Assembly (NCBI GenBank): GCA_023055425.1 | Contig: JALGPY010000001.1 | Coordinates: 138,533,368 to 138,597,367, forward strand | Direction of reading: 5' to 3' | Length of the DNA stretch: 64,000 bases | From: Linanthus parryae | Lineage: Eukaryota > Streptophyta > Magnoliopsida > Ericales > Polemoniaceae | Part shown: positions 36,786 through 49,581 of the stretch, piece after piece | How the letters are laid out: every line of letters starts with the position of its first letter | How positions within the stretch are numbered: position 1 is the stretch's first letter | Made by a program: the position numbers and the translations under genes | Notes under the pieces: model-generated | Told to the model about the DNA's origin: nothing | Seen by the model: the letters and a program-made list of their open reading frames with translations, nothing else | Database searches by the model: none

Positions 36786-39700
36786 ATGAAAGGTTTTGGA
36801 ACGAAGAGGAGACGACTTCCGCCAGCACACCATCTTCTTATCAGCTGTGCTTTCCTTACCGGCATTGGCCTCCTTGTTCTCAGCCGCAAGTCCGCCGATC
36901 TTGACAATGTTAAGTTTCAAGCAAGGGTGGTGGTGGTTGGAGGAGGAGGAGTTGTTGTGGAGAAGGCGATGGCGGTGGGAGGAGTAGCGGCGGAAAAGGT
37001 TCCGGCTAGTCCGATGGCGGCGGTGGGAGGAGTAGCGGCGGCAGAGAAGGCTCCGGCTAATCCAATGACGAAGACGGGAGGTGGTAGTAGGACAAAGAAA
37101 AAATGTGCTACAGTTGAAGAAATGGGAGAGAGTTTCGGAGGAGTGGCTTGGCAGGAAAGCCTCAGAGTTAGAGAAATCATCCGGGACCATTTTCATGTCA
37201 ATGGTATAGTGTTTGTTTCTTTTAATGATGTTTATTTCATTTCCTAAAGAAAAAAAAAAGCAAAAAAAAATAAAAAAAAAATGATTTGGTTTTATATATT
37301 AAGCCAATGTAATTAGATTCAGGATGTAATACAGGAGAGTTAAGATGCTTCTAACATTGCAAGTTATTTGATTTTACTTTTCAGGTGCTTCTAGAGTGCG
37401 AAGGTTACCACCGGAGCAGTTCTGTCGTCATGGTTTTGTGTTAGGGAAAGCATTTGAAGCAGGATTTGGGAACGAGATGTACAAGATCTTGACGGCGGCA
37501 GCATTGAGTGTGATGTTGAACCGATCGTTGATTATTGGGCAAACCAGGCATGTTCATTGTTTCACCTCTTCTTTGCAGGCGATTACTTTGTGTTCTTCCT
37601 GACTTTTCCCCTTGCTTGTTTTTCTAGATTATTGTGTGGGTCCCCCACTTTCACCTCTGTTTGTGTCATTTTGTATTCTAAGAAGGCAAATTTATTCCAG
37701 AAACTGCTATCGGTGAAGGAATCCCACCCCAAACTAACCGTGTCACAATTAGGGATACATTGAAGGGGTAAAAGTGTCATATTACAAAATGTAAGGGGTG
37801 AAAGTGTCTTTGCATCAAACTTGAGGGGGTGAAAGTGTCTTTTAACCTTATTGTGTGCATATGCTGTAAAGTGTAAACTACCCCAGTTGTTTGATATGTG
37901 GTAATTACAGTACAACTCTTTCAGCTTCTAACCACTTTTTACCTGGTTAGAATTCAGGGGTAAATATCCTTTTGAGGATTTTATTTCATACAGCAATGTT
38001 ACATTTACCCTTAAAGAAGTCAAGCATCTCTGGCGACGCAACGGCTGTGTAACGAAACATGGAAGACGTCTAGTCATGAGAATAGATGATTTCCAGAAGC
38101 CATCACATACTAATATTCTCTGCAGCAACTGGCTGGAGTGGGAGCAACCTATCGTATGGTACGTTGTACAATCCTATAACATCTTTTGACACAAAATTTT
38201 CATACTGTATATATTCGCTGACAGTGCAATACATGCACCATGAAAATTGACTAATAATCCCCATGCAATATTGATTTCACCGACATCGCGCACCAACGGT
38301 ATATTTATTAATTTATGTTTTTCTCGGGGGGGGGGGGGGGGAGAGAGAAGTGTCAGTAGAATCAATATTGCATGAGGTTATCTGTCAATCTCTCATAGTG
38401 CATGTGTCACACTACATATACTGCATTGGTGTTATATGTCAGAAGTTCTAATTTTTAGCTTCTAATTATGGTGGACATCAACTGATGGTTTTTGGTTTTG
38501 TGAGGTTAGGTTACAGAACACCACAGATGCTATTGCAGCTCAGTTTTTCTTGAAAAACGTGCACGCGGATATGAGAAAAGCTGCTTCTAATCTGTTTGGC
38601 GAGACGAAAGATCTTCAACATCGAGCAAATGTCTTTGGAGAGCTGATGAGAGTTCTGATTCATCCTTCAGAACACGTTTCGGATGCAGTGAATTGGGTTC
38701 TGGGGGAAGGTATGGATCCAGACATAGCCGTGCACATGCGGATGCTTATGAAGAGGTTTGCTGTAAAAGATTAGTTTCACTTTCACTTTCACCCCATTGT
38801 CTTTTTACCTGGTTTAATCACTTACACACTGAAACAATGCTTGAATTAAGAATTGAAATTGGAAAAGTTCCAAGAATATATCGAGAACTCATGATCACAA
38901 TCACAAGGAAAACGGTCATACAGCATACTGATGAAATTTCTCAGTATCCAGCCAGAATATATCCTGGAACATATCATCGTCTAAAAATTAAACTCCTTAA
39001 TTCCAGAACTTGTGAATTTTGAAAATTTCATTTAAAACTTATTCTTGGGTTAAGTATCCGAGTACTGAAGATGATCATTTATATAAACTTCGCGTATTGA
39101 ACCAGTTTTTTTGCTTTCAGATCTCCAGGAGCAGTACATGCAGCATTAGGTTGCATCAGAAGTACAACAATGAAAAACGCGCAATCCAGACTCAGGATTG
39201 TTGTGGTTTCGGATACCCCTTCTCAAGTAAGGGATATCTCAAAAGACATCACTAAATTTGCCGAGGTAATGCACAACAGTCGTTTTTATATGACCTGTGT
39301 TTCCAAATGTTTCGACGTACTAAACAATGAATCTACTAGGAATAAAGAAAGTTTGACGTATGACCAACATGCAGTATATGTTCACTAACATTGTGATACA
39401 TGCACTATAAGAATTGACAAATAATCTCTACGCAATATTGATTTTACTGACATCGCGCCAATAAAATCAGAACCGTTGGTGCGTTAAGTCAGTAAAATCA
39501 ATACTGCAGGGGGGTTATCCGTCAATTCTCTTAGTGCATGTATTGTCAGTGAACATATACTACTTGGGGTTATATGTCAAGAGTTCAGGAATAAATAACC
39601 TAGAAAGGTTCTGGTTTGTCAAATAACCTAGAATGGTTCTGGTTTGTCCAGGTTCTTCATTTTGATTATAAGTTGTTCAGAGGAAACATTTCGGGCAAGA

Positions 39701-40545
39701 ACGGGCCAAAACTCCTAGGTTTCAGAGCCAAGGATTGGGGGCCGGCACCGAGGTGGGTTGCATTCGTCGACTTCTTTCTCGCATCACGAGCGAAACACGC
39801 TGTTATCTCAGGGGCTCGCAGGCGCGTTGGAACAACCTACGCGCAGTTAATAGCAGCCTTAGCAGCTGCAAATGCACTCGGTAATTCTAATTATATTCTC
39901 TAGAATTTTTGACATATAACCCCCATTCAGTATATGTTTGCTGAAAATGTGATACATGAACTATGAGAATTGACAAATAACCCCACAACAGTATTGATAT
40001 TACTGACATTGCCCCCCAAAGTAGACGGTTGTCAATACTGTTGGTGCGCGATATTAGTAAAATCAAAACAGTAGGTGGGATATGTCAGCAAAATCAATAT
40101 TGCCTGGGAATTATCAGTCAACTCTCATACTATACATGTATCGTACTGTTAGCGAACATATACTGCATATTTTCACTGTTTGCCTATCTAAAATTCTGTT
40201 TCATCAGAGAAATCTGCTGCTGCTGCTCCAGACTTTCAATTCCTCAGCAGCTTCCAGAGTGATTTACTTATAGAAGGTTTGAGGAAACAGGCAGGATGGA
40301 GCCATGCTTGGAACAGGTTCTCGGGTCCTTTAAGCTGTCACAATCAATCTAACCAATGTGCCGCCACGCTGCTTCTTCCTCCCACTTGGTGGGATGGAAT
40401 TTGGCAATCTCCTATATTTCGGGATGTCCAGAAGATGCGAGCCTACGGTGTAAACTTGTCGGGTTTAGGTAAATTCGACGAGAAACAACTTGTTTCTTCA
40501 TGCAGGATGAGGAAGGACAATGTGGTAACTGTCCCTGTTATTTGA
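36786..40545 (+). CDS. Type II membrane glycosyltransferase-like protein, copy A, 579 aa
   Basis: Seven exons, set by splice sites and phase: 36786-37203, 37385-37547, 37958-38158, 38510-38755, 39121-39265, 39652-39880 and 40208-40545 (1740 nt, one open frame). A basic N-terminus (KRRR) precedes a hydrophobic anchor at about residues 16-33, as in Golgi type II enzymes. A Gly/Ala/Val-rich stem with a 16-residue repeat (about residues 63-95) follows. The luminal part has GFGNEMYKILTAAALSVMLN, a VHMRMLMKR segment, VVVSDTPSQVRDI and KDWGPAPRWVAFVDFF. From memory this matches plant proteins of the At2g04280/At4g12700 type, annotated as calcium-binding or fucosyltransferase-like; the substrate is unknown. 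Intron 2 has a GC donor (ACCAG/GCATGT). Copy B lies 2.1 kb downstream in the same direction. Confidence 0.78.
37625..37856. repeat. F1 MITE-like repeat in intron 2 of copy A
   Basis: It contains aaactaaccgtgtcacaatt and ends gagggggtgaaagtgtcttt, the F1 signature. Noncoding. Confidence 0.55.
38183..38449. mobile_element. Foldback MITE, copy 1, intron 3 of copy A
   Basis: Inverted arms carry atacatgcaccatga...ttgac and gtcaatctctcatagtgcat, with caatattgatttcaccgaca mirrored by tagaatcaatattgcatg. The centre includes a run of about 16 G near 38326. It belongs to the same family as 39353-39590 and 39897-40175. Confidence 0.6.
39353..39590. mobile_element. Foldback MITE, copy 2, intron 5 of copy A
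   Basis: The arms pair around gcagtatatgttcactaaca / gtcagtgaacatatactac and around caatattgattttactgaca / gtcagtaaaatcaatactgc. Noncoding; borders are approximate. Confidence 0.65.
39897..40175. mobile_element. Foldback MITE, copy 3, intron 6 of copy A
   Basis: This has the same arms as copies 1 and 2 (cagtatatgtttgctgaaa mirrored by gttagcgaacatatactgc), with some internal duplication of the cagtaaaatcaatattg text. Borders are approximate. Confidence 0.6.
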
Positions 40546-41819
40546 GAGGGTTGGTGATAGAAACATCTCTTCATGGTTCGAAGCCCGATGACTAAATATG
40601 CCCGTCAGACTGCTTCGACTCCATTTGTTAATGTCAGATTGAGATCAGAATATTGAGAGGCTTATATGATTAGAGTATTTATTGAATGAGTATTGATCAA
40701 AACAAAATGGGGGATGTTTTGGCACTCAAACACATAACTACTAATCTTTCAACCAGAATATATTATAAATCTCAAATACTCGTACGGTTGTATACTAGAC
40801 GAAGTTCAAGAGCTTGTTTTATCAATGCCACTATGCCAGCCACAAAACTCCTTCACATCACACTACGTAGCCGAGATGTGATATTTCACTTTCGGCCTTA
40901 AACCCGAAAAACAATTGCTTCGAATAATAGTAATTTTATCATGTTCACATCTTGATAGCGGACTGCTATCTCAGAGCGTTTCGAGAAGCTCCGGTTCTCC
41001 ACAAACACTAAACACGTTCAACACACTATTAAACTTGATATTTTGATTGATAATCTAAAAAATAAGACCCATAATGTATAAATAGAGCTAGACTATTAAC
41101 CCTAATCTATACGGTTCGACTCTACGGGTCAGGAAAGAACTTACAAGAAAACCCAGTCTACGTAATTAAATTAATAAAACATACTACTATCTTGTGACGT
41201 AACTCTTGAGGTATTTTGGCGGGTGACATTTTCGTCGTCCCCGTATGAGAGTCGTGTCATGGTGTGGATACGCATCCGTATCACAAATGTACACTAACTT
41301 TGTTTTCATGTGATACTAACCTTTACAGAGGCGGTATGATATATGTTTAAATACAGAAAGAGTGGAGATAAAAAAATATGTTGAAAAACATGTTTTAAGA
41401 CAAAATCAGAAACAGTATTAAATTTCATTGCTAACTTACTCTAACATCATTTAACTTCTTTATATCTCAACGACACATAACTGTTTTTATACTACCTCTG
41501 TTTCACCAGCTTCTTCCTACTTCGATTTTTCCTCCCGTAATCATGTCATTTTGATCCGGTAATTTTGATAATAAAACGATGCAATTGTTTGGTAATCTTT
41601 TTATGGTTTAATCTACAACATCACAAAAGAGATCACTAAGTGCTTGCATTATTTACTCATCGAATTATCGGATCAAAGTAACTAATGAATTTTGGTAAAA
41701 TTCAAAGTAGGAAAAAGCTAGCGAATGAGATGCAGTACATTCCACAAGAGTATGAATTGTTTTAACCATCAAAAGTAAGTAAAAAACATAAAAATTGGGT
41801 TTCTCAAATAGACGCTTTT

Positions 41820-41854
<35 letters not shown>

Positions 41855-42614
41855 AAAGCATAAGCATACGTTTCCAAATAAATTTCTTAAAAAAACATTG
41901 TTTAAACAAAGTGTTTAAAATCAATGGTGTCAAACATGCACCAAGCTTCTCCAAGTAAATTGCCAAGTGCATGTTTGGTATCCATATTTTAAACAAAATT
42001 GTATAAAATTATTACTTTTCCCAAAAATAAATTTGGCAAGACACTTCTTATCCCTGTTTTAAAACAAAAACATATTGAAAAACATTTCAACCCTTATAGG
42101 ATGCAAAGTAACAAACATATGTATTAGAATGGTATTTGTATAACTTAATACCGAAAGTTAGTAATATTGTTAAGTGTGTTTTTCATTTTATTATTATTTT
42201 TGGCACATCCGCATAATAAGCTGTCATCCAAAATGTGACATGTGGAGTAGTTTATTCCCACTAACATAATAAGCTGTTGTGGGAATAAACTATCCTCCAA
42301 AATGTGACATACGAAATAGTTTATTCACATCATTTCTTAAAAACTAAATACTTTATAGCAAGACAATTTCAACTATTCAAACTTAAAGAATTATTACAGT
42401 TTTTGGCAATCGTACGCTCGGACACGGGATATCCGCGAGTACCATACAATTCATCAATGTTTGTCAGAAACTGATTAACGTGCACGTCACATGATGACAC
42501 ACAACGGAGATAGGCCCAGTGAATATTTTTTAAGACAGGGACCTATTATAATAATTCAACTCATTACACAAAAAAAAAAAATCGGCAACCGACGAATCCA
42601 AATCCATCGCTGCA
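40546..42614. other. Intergenic between the two tandem copies
   Basis: AT-rich with poly-T at about 41826-41850. The phrase ccaaaatgtgacatgtggagtagtttattccca recurs in altered form at 42296-42330, a short local repeat. No gene is recognised. The promoter of copy B must lie in the last part. Confidence 0.5.
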
Positions 42615-45600
42615 ATGAGATTTGTCGCAACGAAGCGAAGACGACTGTCGGCATACCACCTCCTCACCGCCTGTGCCTTCTTCACCGTCGTCGGCCTCCT
42701 CCTCCTCACTCGCCGCTCCATAGATCCACCTTCCGATGCCAATTTCTCGGCCGAGACCGTCGGCCGAGTCGCAGAACAAGCTCAGAAGGAGATTCCCAGA
42801 GCTAAAGAATGCGCCACCGTCGAAGAAATGGGAGAGGCGTTTAGCGGAGAGGCTTGGGAGGAGAGTCTCAGAGTCAGAAGAATCATTCAGAACCATTTTG
42901 ATGTGAATGGTACTATATTTTGTCCTGACCCTTTTGTTTCTTGTTATTGATTGAGCTTGCTTTTGGATTTTTGTATGTGGGTATTGGGTAAATCATCTTG
43001 ATTTAGTCCAAGGTTCAATAAAATTCATCTGGGTTGCTGTCAATTTTATGAATAGTGAGGTTGTCAATTGAAGGGTCTAACTCCTTTTGTTCTGGTTGGT
43101 ATCAATTGGTTGAAGCTACACTGATTTGAGTATTGAATAGTGAGAGAAGTCATAAAGTTTTTGAAGCTTGCATTGATCAATGGATACTGAGGTTCTGAAT
43201 TGGTATCTATTGGTTGAATCTACACTGATTTGAGTATTGAATAGTGAGTGAATTCATCAATCTATCTATTAGTTTGGGGTAGAAGATTGTGATGTTTGAT
43301 GATCTGGGTGTGGGTTTGTTTGTGTTTTTCGGTTCTTGAGTTTAAGCAGTTCTTGATCTACATTTCCACATATCTTTAGAGGCAAAATTTATCTAAGATG
43401 AAGCAGTGATTGTTGGGTAAATGGATACTCATGAAGCACTTATTTCCTTTTTCAGGTGCTTCTAGAGTCAGGAGGTTACCACCGGAGCAGTTTTGCAGAC
43501 ATGGGTTTGTGTTAGGGAAAGCTTCGGAAGCAGGATTTGGGAACGAGATGTACAAGATATTGACAGCGGCAGCATTGAGTGTGATGTTGAACCGGTCGTT
43601 GATTATTGGGCAAACCAGGCATATTGGTTATCTCTCATGCCTTTCTGTTTGTACTTTATGTTACTGCTTAGAGGTCTCAGAGATATTAGCAGCTATATAC
43701 TCGTTCTAGTAACTATGAAGCATGGTTATGTTCTCTTGGTGAAGTACTTCCTCTTTTTGTTTCTTGGTTAGAAAATTGACCTTCAATGGACATCTAAGGA
43801 GAAGTCGAGAAGATATAGTAATTTAAAGGAGAAGTGGTGAAGTAAAAACTCAAAACACGCGGTTAATCACACACATTCCTTTCTATGCTTCCCAAATGTG
43901 ACGAATAATGACATCAGCATGGCTATTAAAAGAAGTAAGAGAACAGAGAAGTTATGCCTCAAACAATCTCCATGACCTTGAGGGCAACTTATGTAAAGGA
44001 AAAGTGGTGAAGTAAAAACTAGTGTGGTAGTGACCTTGTTATGATAGTATTTGAGTGAACGTTCTAAGATATAAAGTGAAATCTCTATCTCCTCCACCCA
44101 TACCATGTTTATAAGTTCTGGTAGTTAAGGCAATTCAAGCATATAGATTCCCCAAACAAATGACGCGAAAATGCATGGTGGTCTTGTATGTTATGGATTC
44201 CTTTCCTTTCGCTTTCTTTTTGTAATGATAGAGGGAGAGAGCAAGTTCAATGACTGGTATCGACTGAAGATAAAGGAAATCAGGGGTCCATATTGCGTAC
44301 TCGTCTTTTCTCCTTTCCTTTGTCTATCTACTGTGAAGTATACATGGTGTTCAATATACTTGTCATATAACAATACATTCTGCCTTTTCGTGTGCTGATC
44401 ACAATGAGTTCCTTAAAAAATTCAGGGGTAAATATCCTTTCGAGGACTACATTTCATACAGCAATGCCACTTTAACCTTGAAAGAAGTGAAGCATCTCTG
44501 GAGACAGAATGGTTGTATAACAAAATATGGGAGGCATCTGGTCATAAGAATTGATGATTTCCAAAAGCCATCACATACAAGTATTCTCTGCAGCAACTGG
44601 AGAGAGTGGGAGCAACCTATTGTATGGTACGCTGCAAACATATTAAGGCAATGCTTGGAACCATAGATTTTTCTAGGAAAATGAAAATGAAACAAATCAA
44701 AAGCTAGTTTATTTGATCGATTGTACAGAAAGTTTTTAATTTGTTAGCAAAAACATGATGTTAAGATTCTTGGGTTTTTTTTCCGTAAAAAAAAAAAAAA
44801 ATCCTTTCGTTTTCTTTTTTTCTTGCAAAAACCATGCTTCCAAGCATAGCCCGAGTATATTTAGCTTTTTTAGTTTGGCCACAAAAATTAGGTACTAATA
44901 TTTGTTTTATAAATACAGGTTACAGAACACCACAGATGCTGTTGCAGCTCAGTTTTTCTTGAAAAATGTTCACGAGGGTATGAGAAATGCGGCTTCGTAT
45001 TTGTTTGGCCGGCCAAAAGATCTGGAGCACAGAGCAAATGTTTTTGGGGAGCTGATGAGAGCTCTCATTTCTCCGTCAGAACACGTTTCAGAGGCAGTGA
45101 ATTGGGTTATAGGAAAAGGGATGGATCCAGACATAGCTTTGCATATGCGGATGCTTGTGAACAGGTTTGTTGCTAAAATCTGAACAGACATCAGTGGGCT
45201 TTGGATCTGGATTTTGTACTTTTTACCCACCACGATGTCTGGCTTATGAAGTAGGTTTTCTTGTAGGTGAAAAATATTGCTGATATAACATATTAAAAAA
45301 TGGAAGTTTATGATTCAAGTATTTTCCAATATGTTAAAGGTTAAATAAGTTGTCATTCAACGGGTTGAAAGTTTAATGGCAAGAAACAAGAACTAGTGAA
45401 AACTGGTTTTAAACTGATTTCATACATAGCATAGTTCACCCTGACCGCCTGACTAGGTTAGATTCAAGTGAAAATGTTTCAAAGGTGTGATGAGCTCCTA
45501 AAATGTCTGAAGAAGATCAGAAAAGAACGTTTGGAGTCAATAGCACTAAAAAGTCTTCTAAAACAGTGGCTTTAGGCACCAGATTATTCCTCTACGATCC

Positions 45601-48163
45601 AAATTCCGCCAAGGCATATACGTAGAGATCTCATCTCTGTAGTGTGATTAACCAAACAAAGAGGGTGCGCGGATCTCATCTGTTTTCGTTGATTCAGACA
45701 ACAATACGTTGGTTCTCAAAATTACGGAGTACGAGTTTTCAGAAATGGGAAAGCTGATCCTCGATTATAGGCATAATTCCAGTCCACTACATATTAAATG
45801 TAGTGGACTAGAATTATGGTTCAGCAAGATGCGTGTAAAGTATTTTAGAATTGAACCAGAACTAATCCAGTAACAGGGTAATATCTTTAAAAAGTCGTTA
45901 ATTCTTTGTCGAACTATCCGAGCACATAAGATGGTCATCTTAATAACATTTCTTGAAACAGCCTATTGAGGGAGTTTATTGCTTTTACTGTTTACTTTAG
46001 GTCACGAAGAGCAATACAGGCAGCATTGAGTTGCATCAGAACAGCAATGAAAAATTCGCAATCAAGAAGCAAGGTTGTCGTGGTTTCAGATACACCCTCT
46101 TTAGTGAGAGATATCACACCAGAGATCAGCGAATTTGCTGAGGTAATGATTTAGTATTTTTATTCTATAGGCATGTTTGATGTTTTCTGATGACTGCATG
46201 ATCCAGCTGTTAGCAGGTTGTGTAGTTCAAAAGTGTGATTTGACTATTTTTATTTACTTTAGATAAGCAAACAATTATTTTTTGGCTTTGGCCTGGATTT
46301 TTAAGATCTTTTGCCTCATGCCTGGATGCCAATTGTTACGGGTTTGGAACAATTGTCTAGATGTTTGTGCATTGAAGCTAAGGACAACATCTAATGGATC
46401 AATTAGAAAAATGTAAAATTTGTGCTGGTTGATAGAACGAGTGATGACTCCTTATAACATCAATAAAATATGTATATTTGAAATAAAATTAAATTGAAGA
46501 TTTAGCCTTGTAGAGAATCAAAATGGAGGACCAACCCCTGGTAATTATCAACTAGGAAAAGGCTTTCTTGAGTTGGGTTGTTGAAGTTAACTCTACCCTC
46601 ATGATTTCTGAATTCTGTTCTGGTTCTGGGTTATTCAGGTTCTTCATTTTGATTATAAGTTGTTCAAAGGAAATATCTCTGGCAAGAACGGCCCAGGAAA
46701 CTTGGGGTTCAGGGTCAAGGATTGGGGCCCGGCACCTCGGTGGGTTGCATTCGTCGATTTCTTTCTTGCATCGCGAGCAAAACACGCCGTCGTTTCTGGG
46801 GCTCATAGGCGTGTTGGAACAACCTATGCTCAGTTAATAGCAGCCTTGGCAGCGGCTAACGCACTCGGTATGTTTATGCCTCTAATCCTATTATTCTTAC
46901 AATCTCGATCTGATAGCATACATATTTCCTCTTCCTTTTAGTTTGTCCATCATGAAATCACAAAGAGAAACACCGTTATTCCAAATTATGCCCCGATTTT
47001 TCCACCTTGAGGCCATGCATGCAAAACATTTTATGACCAGCTATTGGTCATGTTAAGCCACAATCATTTGTAAGTGAAAGTGGTGCATAATATCTTAGGT
47101 TTGGCTGGCACAACGATTTTTTAACATGATATGTATGTATGTACTAAGTGGTGGCCATGGGCCGGAGTTTGGGCCCGACATCATCGGGCCAAGGTAAATT
47201 TAACCAAGCCCAAGCCGTGCATCGTGCTAAACAAGAAGGCTCAAGCCCATTTAGTGTACAATTTCCAAGGCCCAAGACCGAATTTCGGCCCTATAGTTTC
47301 AAATGGAAAATATGTTTATTAAGGTTCTTCATTTTGGACTCGATTTTTAATAGGAAGTTTTACAAAGAATAACGTTATAATAGAGGAAACCCATCAATGA
47401 TCTCTCTAGTCTCAAAAATGATATTATTATTCATGTCAAGTAATTGATTGACTTCAAGTAACAGAGACATAACAGTAGTAATATTTATGCAAACATTTTT
47501 ATATTTAGTTTACACAATGGTCGGGCCGGGCCGGACCGGGGTCGGACAAAACTTCTAACGCCCAAGCCCAGCCTTTAGAAAAACCTGTCGAAAGTCTAAA
47601 GCCCGACCCTACTGTTTTTAAGAAACCATTAAGCGCCCAAGCCGTAAAATTTTCGGGCTGGGCTGGCCATTCAGGCCGTCAGGCCGATGTCCAGCGCTAT
47701 TATATGTACTACGATGCACTATGCTTTCCTCAGTCTCCTGTGTTAGGTCATAAAAAATTACCCTAATATAGAAATATTTCTCAAGGTCAGATTTTCACGG
47801 TGTCAATCCTTTTCTTGGTCAGATGACTCTTCCACTGCTCCAGATTTCCACTTCTTCAGCAGCTTCCAGGGCAACTTACTTACAGAAGGTTTGAGGAACC
47901 AGGTTGGGTGGGGTCATGCTTGGAACCGCTTCTCGGGTCCACTAAGCTGTCATAACCAGTCCAACCAGTGCGCGGTCACGCCACTCCTCCCTCCCGCTTG
48001 GTGGGATGGGATTTGGCAATCTCCCTTGTCCCGCGACGTCCAGAGAATGGAAGCCTATGGCATAAAGTTGTCGGGTTTGGGCACGTTCGACGAGGACCAG
48101 CTTCTTTCTTCGTGCAAGGCGAGGAAGAAGCGTGTGGTTACTGTCCCTGTTATGCAGCTTTGA
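42615..48163 (+). CDS. Type II membrane glycosyltransferase-like protein, copy B, 538 aa
   Basis: Seven exons: 42615-42909, 43456-43618, 44426-44626, 44919-45164, 46001-46142, 46639-46867 and 47823-48163 (1617 nt, one open frame). Exons 2, 3, 4 and 6 match copy A in length exactly (163, 201, 246 and 229 nt). Exon 1 is 123 nt shorter because it lacks the repeat-expanded stem of copy A. A KRRR stretch, a membrane anchor (about residues 15-32) and the luminal motifs GFGNEMYKILTAAALSVMLN, LHMRMLVNR, VVVSDTPSLVRDI and KDWGPAPRWVAFVDFF are present. Intron 2 again uses a GC donor (ACCAG/GCATAT), so this site predates the duplication. Localisation to the Golgi and an enzyme role are inferred from the family. 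No break is seen. Confidence 0.8.
47145..47701. mobile_element. Probable non-autonomous hAT element, intron 6 of copy B
   Basis: The left end (taagtggtggccatgggccgg) and the complement of the right end (tagcgctggacatcggcc) are imperfect inverted repeats. The interior is rich in GGGCCGGGCC. The 8 bases gtatgtac before it and atatgtac after it differ at one position. Length and GC-rich ends fit small hAT derivatives; the borders may be off by a few bases. Confidence 0.45.
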
Positions 48164-48769
48164 CGACTCCATCAATGATTCCAGGGTTTCTGGGGGCCAT
48201 CAGTTTTCCCTTCCAGCCATCGGGGATCTTTTTTGTTATTCTTAACATCCAACTGGTGGGTTTACGGCGTGTGTGCCGGCTCTTACTGCTTTGATGCAGT
48301 TATCACAAAGGGGGATAGATTAGAGATACGAGTACTTAGCAAGAAAGCATGCATTAGTTGTAAGTTGCTGGCTTTAGCCTTATAGTAGTATTCTTCGGTA
48401 GAGGAGAATTGAGAGACTTCAATATTATTCCAAGGCGGATGTAGTAATTGATATGACAAATTTCCATGACTATGTGAATGAATTAGCCAGACTAACTAGG
48501 GTGGCTGTTTCGGCTGAAAGTTTTCAATTTGACACTTTGGCCTTGTGATTTTGATAGCAAAACTATGCAAAAATTCGGTAATCTTTTTTTAAATTGACCT
48601 GGTGAACAGCAGTAAAAGTCAAAATGAGGATAACTTGGCGAAAGGGATGAAGTATTACCGTAAACTCACTTGTAGTTTGTTAATATTTGTTATTGAAAAT
48701 TCATTGCAGTTTCAATTTTGAATTCAAAATCAATTGCACTTGCACCCATTCTAGTTTGGGAAAAAGACT

Positions 48770-49027
48770 TTTCACACCTTTAGTGTGCCCAAATTAGGAC
48801 ACTATTACCCCCTCCATTTTGTTGTTCATTTCTTTAAGAGGGCAAATGTGTTTCGGAAACTACCATCGGCGACGTACCACATTCTAGACTGACTGTATCA
48901 AAATTAGATATGCTAAATGTCCTGAAATTTAGCACAATAAAGGGGTGAAAGTGTCGTTTCCCAAACTACGAGGGATAAAAACTTTTTTGCATCAAACTTG
49001 AGGGGGTGAAAGTGGCCTTTACAGTGC
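48770..49027. repeat. F1 MITE-like repeat downstream of copy B
   Basis: It carries gaaactaccatcggcgacg, a decayed centre and the end ttgagggggtgaaagtggcc. Noncoding. Confidence 0.5.
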
Positions 49028-49186
49028 TTTTTGTGGGTGAGAGTAGGATTCCCGTTTTTATGACGCTCCTCCTCTCTTCTTTTTTTCGGGGCATTTAAAA
49101 TTGTGACATGTCACTATGGATCATTTGGAGTGACTAATGATATTCTGTAAAAGCAAAACGCAACCATCACTTATCTTCTCAAATAT

Positions 49187-49247
49187 AATACATCAAAAAA
49201 AAAAAAAAATTTGCAAAAAAAAAATACATCAAAAAAAAAAAAAAAAC
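49187..49247. repeat. A-rich insert between 17-bp direct repeats
   Basis: The 17-bp sequence CTTATCTTCTCAAATAT occurs at 49170-49186 and 49248-49264. Only A-rich text with two tacatca phrases lies between. This looks like the tail of an almost completely 5'-truncated retroposon with its duplication. Confidence 0.55.
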
Positions 49248-49581
49248 CTTATCTTCTCAAATATGTACATAAATAGACATTTATAAAATGTTGGGACCAC
49301 CACTTTTCAAAAACGCTCTCTCCTCTCTCCTGTATCATTGACAGTTACTAGCCAATTCAACCACCACAATTAGCAGTTACTGGTCGTTTTCCAGCAGTTA
49401 ACCACCACAATTAACTGTTACTGGTCGTTTTCCAGCAGTTAACCACCATATCAAGGCAGTTTCCTGGTTCTCCCACCGGCAAACTGCTGCAAACTTCTCT
49501 GTTTCTTAGAGATTTCAGTACACCTTTTGGTGATCTTTTCTGATTTTAATCTTTTGCACCCTCTTTCATTTGGTCTTGACA

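Noticed and set aside
36762..37196. Minus-strand open frames opposite exon 1 of copy A
   Set aside because: They mirror a GC-biased coding exon whose plus-strand frame splices into a conserved protein.
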